Shown: positions 1 to 6,703, counted from the first letter of the stretch. The stretch: DNA of 10,496 bases from JARDZI01 sp041639705 (GCA_041639705.1 JBEQBT010000110.1:1-10496); one strand, 5' to 3'. Numbers and translations are program-made. Notes: generated by a model not told the origin, from the letters alone.

Positions 1-901
1 TAATCATTCCTATACCGTCTTCTATCTGTTCAAAATCTCCATAATGCTCAAATTGGGGAAGCTCACAACCAGCAGCTATATAGAATTCATCAGCAAGTCT
101 TGCAAATGGTTCTCCAGTTTCATTTATATATCTCCCTTGCATTTTATGTACAAGTTTAATTACACTATTTGAAGACTCCTTAGTATATCCTTCAATAGAA
201 AAAAGTTTTTCTCTGTATTTTGAAATACCCACTGGAACTATTGCTACATTTTCAACATTTGGGTAAAGCTTATATAAATCATTTATAGTTCTTTCCAATT
301 CACAACCATCATTTATTCCTGGGCACAAAACTATTTGGCAATTAACCTTTATTCCTTCATCCACTAGTTTTTGGATAATATTCATAATTTGCCCTGCATC
401 CTTATTATTCAACATTTTCACTCTTAACTGAGGATTTGTTGTATGTACAGAAATATTAATCGGACTTATTCTATATTTAATAATTCTATTTATGTCATCA
501 TCCTTTAGATTCGTAAGTGTAATAAAATTACCATGAAGAAATGACAGCCTAGAATCATCATCCTTAAAATAAAGACTTTCTCTCATTCCTGGTGGCAGTT
601 GATCAATAAAGCAAAATATACATTTGTTGTGACAGCTTTTTGGGTTATTCATTGAAGGATCCTCAAATTCAATACCCAAATCATCATAAAAATCCTTCTC
701 TATTTCAATATCCCATTCTTCCCCATCTTTTTTTCTGACAACTACATTAATCTTTTCATCATTAATTAAGAATCTATACTCAATAATGTCATGAACAGCA
801 TTCCCATTTATGCTTAAAAGAACATCTCCTACTTCAATTCCTGCTTCCTCAGCAATGCTTCCCTTTTCTATATAAGTTATTACGATGTCCATATTTCCCA
901 T
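1..901 (-). CDS. PDZ/radical-SAM/DUF512 family protein, 3' end outside window
   Basis: Reading leftward from ATG at 901, about 300 codons are open to the window edge; the C-terminal part is missing. Residues about 5-60 look like a PDZ-type fold (EEAGIEVGDVLLSINGNAV). Residues 90-103 are CHNKCIFCFIDQLP, the cysteine cluster typical of the DUF512/radical-SAM family (C90, C94, C97). The segments VNCQIVLCPGINDG and ADEFYIAAGCELP near the window edge also fit this family. ATG 901 is chosen because GGAGG lies 6 nt upstream; a second ATG three codons in (892) is less well placed. The cysteine cluster suggests [4Fe-4S]/SAM chemistry, but to my knowledge no reaction is established for the family. It has its own predicted promoter and is separated from phoR by a repeat element. 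Family assignment is confident; function is unknown. Confidence 0.93.
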   Translation of the reverse strand, partial: MGNMDIVITYIEKGSIAEEAGIEVGDVLLSINGNAVHDIIEYRFLINDEKINVVVRKKDGEEWDIEIEKDFYDDLGIEFEDPSMNNPKSCHNKCIFCFIDQLPPGMRESLYFKDDDSRLSFLHGNFITLTNLKDDDINRIIKYRISPINISVHTTNPQLRVKMLNNKDAGQIMNIIQKLVDEGIKVNCQIVLCPGINDGCELERTINDLYKLYPNVENVAIVPVGISKYREKLFSIEGYTKESSNSVIKLVHKMQGRYINETGEPFARLADEFYIAAGCELPQFEHYGDFEQIEDGIGMI

Positions 902-931
902 ATTTGACCTCCATAATCAATTCAACAAATT

Positions 932-960
932 ATGATATCATTTTAATCAATAAATATCAA
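932..960 (-). promoter_or_regulatory. SigmaA-type promoter for the DUF512 gene
   Basis: On the minus strand TTGATA (960-955) and TATCAT (937-932) are separated by exactly 17 nt, each one mismatch or fewer from TTGACA/TATAAT at the strong positions. The predicted start near 925 leaves a leader of about 24 nt that contains the GGAGG site. Inferred from sequence only. Confidence 0.6.
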
Positions 961-1013
961 GCCTGAGGACAATTATTACATTATAGTTACCAAGTGATAA
1001 AAGTTTATGTATC

Positions 1014-1182
1014 TATAAAGAAGAAGCTGACTCAAAATACTTTTTTTCCCATTAAAAATTGTGCTTGTTAGCTGCATTGTCATACTGAACATAGTCAGAA
1101 TCTTAAAGACCCTTCACAACGTTCAGTATGACAAGCACAAATTATGATTTTCTAGTAGTTTTGAGACATACACTTCTTTATA
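1014..1182. mobile_element. MITE-like hyphenated inverted repeat, 169 bp, overlapping phoR stop
   Basis: The ends are a perfect 10-bp inverted repeat, TATAAAGAAG at 1014-1023 and CTTCTTTATA at 1173-1182. Nested inside are further matching arms: CTCAAAA (1031-1037) with TTTTGAG (1159-1165), TTGTGCTTG (1059-1067) with CAAGCACAA (1132-1140), and TGTCATACTGAAC (1078-1090) with GTTCAGTATGACA (1121-1133). The left arm carries about 12 extra bases (TTAGCTGCATTG) that the right arm lacks. The centre (ACTGAACATAGTCAGAATCTT) resembles dispersed bacterial repeats of the type GTCATTCTGAACGAAGTGAAGAATCTT, recalled from memory. There is no coding capacity. The right tip contains the phoR stop codon. If real, a TA or TATA duplication could be the target site. 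When transcribed from phoR the hairpin, followed by TTTTT, could also end the message. Confidence 0.6.
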
Positions 1183-2902
1183 GTGAAGTTTCTCCAGATG
1201 GAAAATCAAGTATAAAGGATGTTCCATGTCCAACTGAACTCTCAACATTTATCTCTCCATTAAAAAGATACACTATATGCTTTACAATCGCTAGACCAAG
1301 ACCAGTACCACCCATTTCCCTGGATCTTCCCTTATCAACTCTGTAAAATCTTTCGAACAATCTTGCAATATTTTTTTTAGGAATACCAATTCCATTGTCA
1401 GTTATAGCTATTTTTACTCTTTTATTAAAATTTAATGTCTTAATTGTAACTAAGCCTCCAAAATTTGTATATTTAATCCCGTTATCAACCAGATTAATCA
1501 TCATTTGCTTAAATTTATCCCTATCGCCATAGATAGTAATTTGGTTAGCTTCAAGTTCAAGTTTTATATTTATATTTTTCCCATTAGCAGCAGGTTCCAT
1601 TATATAAAATATTTCTTCAATGGATTTATTAACATCTATTTTTTCAAAATTAATGGATGTATCTTTATTTTCCAATTCTGATAGAGTTAAAATATCATTT
1701 ATAAGTCTTGTTAATCTTTCAGATTCTATATAAATAATATCCAAAAATTTCTCTCTTGTAGGTTTATCTTCTACATACTTTAATGTTTCAGCAAATCCCT
1801 TTATTGAAGTAAGTGGACTTTTCAATTCATGGGATACATTTGCAACAAAATCAGATCTCATCTTTTCAAGTGATTTAATTTTAGTAATATCCTGAATAAA
1901 CAACATTGCACCAAGATTTTCATTATAATTAATTACTCTTGTAGCCTTTATTCTTAAATATTTTTTTGTTGGTTGATTAATTATAATTTCAACATCCTCA
2001 TCAGGAATCATATTTACTATTTCATGAATTTCTTTATTTCTAGTAACCTCAATAAAATACTTTCCAGTTTGATCTCCTTCCAATTCAAAAAGCTTTTGTG
2101 CTGCAGCATTTATTATTAATATTTTTTCATTATTATCAATAACTATTACACCATCATCCATACTAGCCAATATAGAAATTAGCTTGTTTTGCTTATCTGA
2201 AAGATCTGTTATTGTTTCTTCAAGTCTTCTTGCCATAATATTAAATGCATGCCCTAACTCGCCTATCTCATCCTTTGATGTGATATTTATCCTTTTTTCA
2301 TATTGTCCAAGGGCGATTGTTGTTGAAAGTTTTGTCAGCATTCTAATTGGTTTTGTAATAATATTAACATAAAAATAAACAATAATTGCACAAATAATGA
2401 TACCTATAGCAGTAGTCAAAAGTAATAAATTAAGGTAATTCTTCTGTATGTTTCTTATTTCATTTACTTGTACAGAAAGCCTTAATACATACGGTAGCCC
2501 GTCCTTCTCAACTTTATATGCGTAGTAATACATGGTCTCCTTTTCTGTTCTACTATATCTTGTAGATGATCCTTCTCCATTTTTTAATGCTTGTATTATT
2601 TCTGGTCTATTAGAATGGTTTTCAAGATTGATTTGATTTGAATCTGATTCCCCCAAGACTTTTCCATTAGCTTGGATGATTGTAACCCTTTTGTTTATAA
2701 AATTTTTAATATTTTTTGCAAATACATCATAATTTCCATTATAGTTAATAAAATTATCCTCTAATAGTCTGCATTCAGACTTTAAATTCTCTTTTATATT
2801 ATTTAATATAATATCTTTGGTAAAACTATATGAAACATATCCAGTTGTAACAACTCCGAAAAATAAAATAGCCATAAATATAATAAGCAATTTTTTTCTC
2901 AT
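1178..2902 (-). CDS. phoR: Sensor histidine kinase, PhoR/WalK-like
   Basis: This 574-residue membrane kinase phosphorylates the response regulator encoded just upstream. Two membrane segments (about 5-27 and 157-179) enclose a roughly 130-residue extracellular sensor domain. They are followed by HAMP (about 180-232), PAS (about 240-340), the HisKA dimerisation domain with FVANVSHELKSPL (phospho-acceptor H358), and the ATPase domain with the N box (N470, N474), G1 DNGIGIP (502-508), F box LFERFYRVD (515-523) and G2 GGTGLGLAIVK (531-541). All catalytic motifs are intact. ATG 2902 is preceded by AGGGTGAT and lies 12 bp after the phoP stop, so the pair is co-transcribed. The stop codon falls inside the tip of a repeat element, so the last two or three residues may be altered by an insertion. 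No pst/phoU genes are visible, so phosphate sensing is not proven; a WalK- or ResE-type role remains possible. Confidence 0.93.
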   Translation of the reverse strand: MRKKLLIIFMAILFFGVVTTGYVSYSFTKDIILNNIKENLKSECRLLEDNFINYNGNYDVFAKNIKNFINKRVTIIQANGKVLGESDSNQINLENHSNRPEIIQALKNGEGSSTRYSRTEKETMYYYAYKVEKDGLPYVLRLSVQVNEIRNIQKNYLNLLLLTTAIGIIICAIIVYFYVNIITKPIRMLTKLSTTIALGQYEKRINITSKDEIGELGHAFNIMARRLEETITDLSDKQNKLISILASMDDGVIVIDNNEKILIINAAAQKLFELEGDQTGKYFIEVTRNKEIHEIVNMIPDEDVEIIINQPTKKYLRIKATRVINYNENLGAMLFIQDITKIKSLEKMRSDFVANVSHELKSPLTSIKGFAETLKYVEDKPTREKFLDIIYIESERLTRLINDILTLSELENKDTSINFEKIDVNKSIEEIFYIMEPAANGKNINIKLELEANQITIYGDRDKFKQMMINLVDNGIKYTNFGGLVTIKTLNFNKRVKIAITDNGIGIPKKNIARLFERFYRVDKGRSREMGGTGLGLAIVKHIVYLFNGEINVESSVGHGTSFILDFPSGETSL

Positions 2903-2914
2903 TTAATCACCCTA

Positions 2915-3604
2915 TTATCCCTTAAACTTATAACCAATACCTCTTACTGTCTCAATATATACTGGATTTCTATCATCATCTTCAATTTTTTGCCTTAAAT
3001 GCCTAACATGAACATCAACAGTACGAGTTTCTCCATAATATTCATATCCCCATACTTTATCTAAAAGAAAATCTCTGGTTAGAACTTTACCCCTATTCAT
3101 AACTAATAGTCTTAAAAGTTCAAATTCCTTTAGTGTTAATTCAACTTTTTCACCTTTCTTTACCACCTCATGCTTGTCTAAGTATATAAATAGTTCTCCA
3201 AAATTTAGAGACTGCTCCTGTTCCTCCTTAATATTTCTTCTCATAACTGCCTTAATTCTAGCAAGCAATTCCCTAACCGAAAAGGGTTTTGTAATATAGT
3301 CATCTGCTCCCAGCTCAAGACCTAGTATTTTATCAAACTCCTCACCCTTTGCAGTAAGCATTATTATTGGAATAGATTCGGTTTCCTTGTTTCTTTTTAT
3401 TTCCTTACACACATCAAATCCATCCAACTCAGGAAGCATTATATCAAGCAAAATTAAATCAGGTTTCTTATCAAATGCAATATTAAGTCCTTCTCGTCCA
3501 TTTAATGAAAAATTCACCTTATATCCATTAGCTTCAAGATTATATCTTAAAAGCTCCACAATATGTAGTTCATCATCAATTATCAATATCTTCTCTCCTG
3601 CCAT
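2915..3604 (-). CDS. phoP: OmpR-family response regulator, PhoP/WalR-like
   Basis: This is a 229-residue DNA-binding response regulator. The receiver domain (about 3-120) has the acidic pair D10/D11, phospho-acceptor D54 within LLDIMLPELDG, T84 and K106 (KPF), so it should be phosphorylated normally. The C-terminal winged helix (about 130-229) shows the usual OmpR/PhoB sequence including TRTVDVHVRHLRQKIE and the terminal IETVRGIGYKF. AGGAGG lies 6 nt before ATG 3604. That Shine-Dalgarno site overlaps the pgeF stop codon (TAG in TTTTAGGAGG), so translation of the two genes is probably coupled. The kinase follows 12 bp downstream. Length and domain order are normal. The symbol rests on overall resemblance; sequence alone does not separate PhoP from WalR. 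Confidence 0.94.
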   Translation of the reverse strand: MAGEKILIIDDELHIVELLRYNLEANGYKVNFSLNGREGLNIAFDKKPDLILLDIMLPELDGFDVCKEIKRNKETESIPIIMLTAKGEEFDKILGLELGADDYITKPFSVRELLARIKAVMRRNIKEEQEQSLNFGELFIYLDKHEVVKKGEKVELTLKEFELLRLLVMNRGKVLTRDFLLDKVWGYEYYGETRTVDVHVRHLRQKIEDDDRNPVYIETVRGIGYKFKG

Positions 3605-3614
3605 AAATAACCTC

Positions 3615-4418
3615 CTAAAATATTTCTACAAATGTTCCCAGACGACCTGTATTACCAAATTCTTTTCTATATGAGTATACTATATTGTTATTACATGAGG
3701 TACAGATCATGCTAGATGATATTCTATCTTCTGACACTCCAAAGTCAGCGATTTGTTTTATATTTTCCTTCCATAAATCAAAATACAGTTTGTTTTCATA
3801 TTCATAAACAAACTTAAATTTTTCTGCAACTTCTAATCCTACCTCAAAGCAACATGGACCAATGGATGGTCCAACAGCCGCGACTACACTTCTTGGATCA
3901 GTTCCCATATTAATTTTCATATATTTTAGTACCTTACCTACAATATTTAGTGCTGTTCCCTTCCAGCCTGAATGTACAACTGCTACTATTTTATTATAAG
4001 TATCAATTAAAATTAGTGGGACACAATCAGCAGTAAATACTCCAATAGCAATACCTTTATCTGATGTAATCAGTGCATCACCATTTTGTCCTCTTATGTC
4101 CATGTAATTATCCTTATTAACAACAAAAAATTTGTCTGAATGTACTTGCCTTAAATATGTTATTTTATCACTATGCATTTTCGCGGAACTAAATATTTTA
4201 TCCAAATTATATTGAATATTCTCATCTTTATCATTAGTATATACCCCCAAATTTAAACTTTCATAAGCACCAGTACTTATTCCTCCTATTCTGGTACTAA
4301 AAAAGTGCTTTGTGAATCCCACATTAGCTAAATTAGTTGAGGTATAGAATTCTAAATCATTTACTTTATTTATAGCAAAATCCCCATTCACTAATAATTC
4401 ACCTACTTTATATATCAT
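3615..4418 (-). CDS. pgeF: Peptidoglycan editing factor / purine nucleoside enzyme (YfiH/YlmD)
   Basis: This 267-residue cytoplasmic protein belongs to the Cu-oxidase_4 (multicopper polyphenol oxidase) family. Members are described as purine nucleoside phosphorylase/adenosine deaminase-like enzymes and, in E. coli YfiH, as an editor that removes wrongly incorporated L-serine from peptidoglycan precursors. Family motifs are RQVHS, TADCVPL, VVHSGWKGTA and GPSIGPCCFEVG; the metal-binding triad H93, C132 and H149 is complete. It is first in an operon with phoP and phoR. The start is uncertain: ATG 4418 has no convincing Shine-Dalgarno and lies 8 nt after a TATAAT box, so it may be leaderless, whereas GTG at codon 10 (4391) is preceded by AGGTGA at good spacing. 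Conserved motifs begin around residue 35, so they do not decide between the two. Confidence 0.93.
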   Translation of the reverse strand: MIYKVGELLVNGDFAINKVNDLEFYTSTNLANVGFTKHFFSTRIGGISTGAYESLNLGVYTNDKDENIQYNLDKIFSSAKMHSDKITYLRQVHSDKFFVVNKDNYMDIRGQNGDALITSDKGIAIGVFTADCVPLILIDTYNKIVAVVHSGWKGTALNIVGKVLKYMKINMGTDPRSVVAAVGPSIGPCCFEVGLEVAEKFKFVYEYENKLYFDLWKENIKQIADFGVSEDRISSSMICTSCNNNIVYSYRKEFGNTGRLGTFVEIF

Positions 4419-4426
4419 TTATCTAC

Positions 4427-4435
4427 ATTATAACA
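4427..4435 (-). promoter_or_regulatory. Extended -10 promoter for pgeF-phoP-phoR
   Basis: The minus strand reads TGTTATAAT, a perfect TATAAT with the upstream TG of an extended -10. No good -35 is found at 17 nt (TTTACA lies 21 nt upstream). Transcription should start about 7 nt downstream, near 4420, practically at the annotated ATG. It sits between the terminator of the macro-domain gene and pgeF, so the operon has an independent start. Confidence 0.55.
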
Positions 4436-4516
4436 TATTTTGCTATTTTTCTATGTAAATATTGAATTATGAATTTTACATTACTTTAACATTATTTATT
4501 ATGCAAGTAAAATGTG

Positions 4517-4558
4517 TAAAAAAATAAGACCATCACCTTTTGTGTAGGTTGTGGTCTT
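4517..4558 (-). terminator. Intrinsic terminator downstream of the macro-domain gene
   Basis: The arms AAGACCATCACCT (4526-4538) and AGGTTGTGGTCTT (4546-4558) form a 13-position stem with one G-U pair and one mismatch around a 7-nt loop. On the minus strand it is followed by TTATTTTTTT, a strong U tract. The plus-strand side also has a weaker T-rich tail. Confidence 0.75.
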
Positions 4559-4580
4559 TATTGTTATGTTTGTTTTCATT

Positions 4581-4619
4581 TTGTTACCCTTCATTTCTTT
4601 TATGATTAAAGGATAACAA
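4581..4619. repeat. Imperfect inverted repeat in the macro/pgeF spacer
   Basis: TTGTTACCCTT (4581-4591) pairs with AAGGATAACAA (4609-4619) with one C-A mismatch and a 17-nt loop. There is no clean U tract on either side, so it is not a convincing terminator. It may be an end structure of the inserted segment or an mRNA 3' element. Confidence 0.4.
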
Positions 4620-4631
4620 TTTTAGGAGGCG

Positions 4632-4657
4632 AATTGGTCGCTTGCGAAGCGACAATT
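4632..4657. repeat. Hairpin at the 3' end of the macro-domain gene
   Basis: GTCGCTT (4637-4643) and AAGCGAC (4647-4653) form a perfect 7-bp stem with a GCG loop. With one bulged G the stem extends through AATTG/CAATT to 11 bp. Its edge overlaps the TAA stop (4656-4658) of the macro-domain gene. It is GC-rich compared with its surroundings and lacks a U tract. Confidence 0.5.
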
Positions 4658-5677
4658 ATGCTCCAAGCAGAACTTGGTCAAAATCAAACAATGCCTTGTT
4701 TATCTCGTAGATGTTGTAGATGCCTTCTTCCATGAAATACTCAATTATTACATCAAATTTATAGCTATGAGACAATGTATATCCAGTCTTACTCAGTAGA
4801 TCACGGGTTTCATCCAAATTAAGTTCGAGGGCAATGGCAAAGGCTATGACTGTGACCTTGCTGGGATTGTAATTTTTACCGCTTCGAATTTTAGAAAACA
4901 GCTTACGGTCAATATTAGCTTTCTTATAAGTTTCCACATCTGTCATTCCTTTTTCGTCAATCAGCCTCAGAAGCATTTGGGAAAAAGATTCATCCAGTTG
5001 AAAGATGACATCCTCAAGACTACGTTTCCCCTTTGGTGCAGGTATTGAGGTGCAAATATCACATTGCTCGTAAGATTCATGAATACTTTCAAGTTGTTGA
5101 AATTTATAAGACTCTATTCCTCTTCGTAGTTCACTAAAACTGTGTTCATCAACATAGTTGTCATCAATGTATTTTTCAATTTCAACAAACAATTTTTCAC
5201 TCAATGCATTGGCTTTTTTATCATATACTACTAAATAAACAATCATCTCATGGTTTAGAAGAAATTCGCTGATTGCTGAGATGGCAATCTGAATCGCCTG
5301 ATCCTTTGGGCACCCGTAGATTCCTGATGAAATCAACGGAAAAGCAACAGATTTGCATTTATGCTGCAAAGCATGTATCAAGGAGTTTATATAGCAGTTA
5401 TGTAACAGCTTCGCCTCACCAGAGCTGCCGTTGCGCAATATAGGACCAACTGTATGAATAATATGCCTGACTGGAAGGTTGTAACCACTTGTTATGACAG
5501 CTTGGCCAACATTGCATTTTCCGATGCTATCGCATTCCCCTTGAAGCTTTTCAGCCCCCCAGCAGAAAATATAGCCCCACATACACCACCACCCATTTTT
5601 AATGCTGTGTTCGCTGCATTGACGATAGCATCAACTGGCATTTTGGTTATATCATTTCTTACTATTTTAAATGGCAT
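4656..5677 (-). pseudogene. Macro-domain protein with C-terminal Xre-like domain, frameshifted
   Basis: Two overlapping frames together encode one protein of about 340 residues. From ATG 5677 (AAGGAGG 9 nt upstream) the first frame gives MPFKIVRNDITKMPVDAIVN, NAAN (20-23) and GGGV (29-32), then reaches a run of six G (plus-strand C6 at 5555-5560). From there the homology continues in the -1 frame: AEKLQGECDSIGKCNVGQAV, the HTVGP segment, and the phosphate-binding loop ISSGIYGCP (merged residues about 116-124). One extra G restores a normal macro fold, a module that binds or hydrolyses ADP-ribose. After a linker, merged residues about 232-292 resemble an Xre/Cro-type helix-turn-helix (KLFSKIRSGKNYNPSKVTVI). 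The gene sits between nrdR and pgeF, which normally lie close together, and is less AT-rich than either, so it is probably acquired. Alternatives to a dead gene are a sequencing error in the homopolymer, or slippage at G6, since a -1 shift there joins the frames exactly. Confidence 0.82.
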
Positions 5678-5716
5678 ACCAAAATTCCTCCTTTTTAGAA
5701 TTCATCAATTTCTAAG

Positions 5717-5807
5717 ACTCCACCTTCTATAAGGTGGAGTTTCCACTTTTTGCTTCAGGTGGGGTAGAGTCCCCACCTGAAGTCTCGATGTTCAGCTTTA
5801 GCTGAAC
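5717..5807. repeat. Three tandem perfect hairpins, possible IS200/IS605-type remnant
   Basis: Three perfect inverted repeats lie back to back in the 153-bp gap between nrdR and the macro-domain gene. Hairpin 1 is ACTCCACCTT/AAGGTGGAGT (5717-5726, 5731-5740; 4-nt loop). Hairpin 2 is CTTCAGGTGGGG/CCCCACCTGAAG (5753-5764, 5771-5782; 6-nt loop). Hairpin 3 is GTTCAGCT/AGCTGAAC (5790-5797, 5800-5807; 2-nt loop). None is followed by a U tract on the minus strand, so they are not standard terminators. The block is much richer in G and C than its flanks. Subterminal hairpins of this kind are typical of IS200/IS605 elements and their transposase-less derivatives, and I recall similar stems next to clostridial elements. 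No tnpA or tnpB is present. A structured 5' leader for the macro-domain mRNA is the other reading. Confidence 0.6.
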
Positions 5808-5830
5808 GAGTTCACTTGTGCCTTGTTTAC

Positions 5831-6286
5831 TTACTTTTCCTTCAGAATTTTTTGCAATTCCTCCATAAATGTATTAATATCCTTAAACTGTCTGTACACA
5901 GAAGCAAACCTAACATATGCAACATCATCTATATCTTTTAATTTTCCCATTATCAGTTCACCTATAAGATTGCTTGTTACTTCCTGCTGCATAGTATTGT
6001 ATATTTGCTTCTCTACATCATCAGCAATTCCTTCAATTACAGATATTGAAACAATTCTTTTTTCACATGACTTTAAGAGCCCAGTTATAATCTTTCTTTT
6101 ATCAAAAGGCTCCCTGGTTCCATCTTTTTTCACTACATATACTGGTATATCTTCTACCTTCTCATATGTAGTAAATCTTTTTTGACAATTTAAGCATTCT
6201 CTTCTTCTCCTTATAGATGTATTATCTTCAGTTGGTCTTGAATCGAGAACTTTAGTTTCACTGTTATTACAAAAGGGACATTTCAT
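5831..6286 (-). CDS. nrdR: Transcriptional repressor NrdR
   Basis: This 151-residue protein is the Zn-ribbon/ATP-cone repressor that senses ATP/dATP and shuts down ribonucleotide reductase genes. The zinc ribbon uses C3, C6, C31 and C34 (KCPFC and CLNCQKRF), followed by the conserved RRRREC and RFTTYE segments. The ATP-cone spans about residues 49-139 (VVKKDGTREPFDKRKI to YVRFASVYRQF). Length is typical of the family. GGAGGT lies 6 nt before ATG 6286. It has its own near-consensus sigmaA promoter, so it is not dependent on the sporulation genes upstream. Its 3' side is followed by the triple hairpin and the inserted macro-domain gene rather than directly by pgeF. Confidence 0.97.
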   Translation of the reverse strand: MKCPFCNNSETKVLDSRPTEDNTSIRRRRECLNCQKRFTTYEKVEDIPVYVVKKDGTREPFDKRKIITGLLKSCEKRIVSISVIEGIADDVEKQIYNTMQQEVTSNLIGELIMGKLKDIDDVAYVRFASVYRQFKDINTFMEELQKILKEK

Positions 6287-6324
6287 TTTTTTACCTCCGA
6301 CAATAACCTTATATTTTATAATAA

Positions 6325-6353
6325 ATTATATCTATTCAAAAGCTTATTGTCCA
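6325..6353 (-). promoter_or_regulatory. SigmaA promoter for nrdR
   Basis: On the minus strand TGGACA (6353-6348, one mismatch to TTGACA) is followed after exactly 17 nt by a perfect TATAAT (6330-6325). The start would be near 6318, giving a leader of about 31 nt before the nrdR ATG. This is the best-matching vegetative promoter in the window. Confidence 0.75.
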
Positions 6354-6388
6354 TATAATAAATTATCTCTTAAATTACAATATAACTA

Positions 6389-6703
6389 TTATGAATTGTA
6401 TGTCTGTTTTCCCAGGTCAGTTTCCTGATTATTAATGTTCTTACTAGATGAATCAACTAAAATTATATCTATTCCAATTGTCTTTATCTGATTCCACTTC
6501 ATATGTATTTCATCCTTTTTTTTAAATATTGACAGTAATCCATTTTGGTTTGGAATAACAAGTGATTCAATTTTAGTAAAATCTTCATTAAAAACAATAT
6601 CACTAATAAATCCAAGACGCCTACCTTCTGAAATATCCACTACCTCCATTTGTTTCAATTGAGATAATAGAATTATATCCTTGTCCAATATTTTCTCCTT
6701 CAA
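6389..6703 (-). CDS. YlmC/YmxH-family PRC-barrel sporulation-associated protein
   Basis: This is a 104-residue soluble protein. Residues about 12-82 form a PRC-barrel domain with the family sequence DISEGRRLGFISDIVF and a second half around SLVIPNQNGLL and IHMKWNQIKTIGIDIILV. The tail (about 85-104) is polar and not conserved. Members of the YlmC/YmxH family occur in spore-formers next to sigG, as here; the molecular role is not established. The start is TTG 6703 with GGAGG 8 nt upstream. A second TTG five codons in (6688) also has AAGGAG in front of it, so two N-termini are possible. No ATG lies upstream in frame. Confidence 0.85.
   Translation of the reverse strand: MKEKILDKDIILLSQLKQMEVVDISEGRRLGFISDIVFNEDFTKIESLVIPNQNGLLSIFKKKDEIHMKWNQIKTIGIDIILVDSSSKNINNQETDLGKQTYNS

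Noticed and set aside
1128..1346. Plus-strand open frame across the repeat element and phoR 3' end
   Set aside because: It begins inside the inverted repeat and is antisense to conserved phoR coding sequence, without a ribosome-binding site.
4499..4579. 26-codon minus-strand reading frame with GAAGGG upstream of its ATG
   Set aside because: It runs straight through the intrinsic terminator at 4517-4558, has no recognisable sequence features and is short enough to arise by chance.
4656..5582. Independent start of the second macro-domain frame at ATG 5582
   Set aside because: Such a protein would lack the NAAN and GGGV motifs, and its first nine residues are the out-of-frame reading of conserved macro sequence; a frameshift explains it better.
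5717..5807. Triple hairpin as a CRISPR array or as nrdR terminators
   Set aside because: The three stems differ in sequence, so there are no direct repeats with spacers, and none has a U tract on the minus strand.
5823..6185. Plus-strand 120-codon open frame
   Set aside because: It is antisense to nrdR, which has complete zinc-ribbon and ATP-cone motifs; the frame follows from AT-rich codon use.
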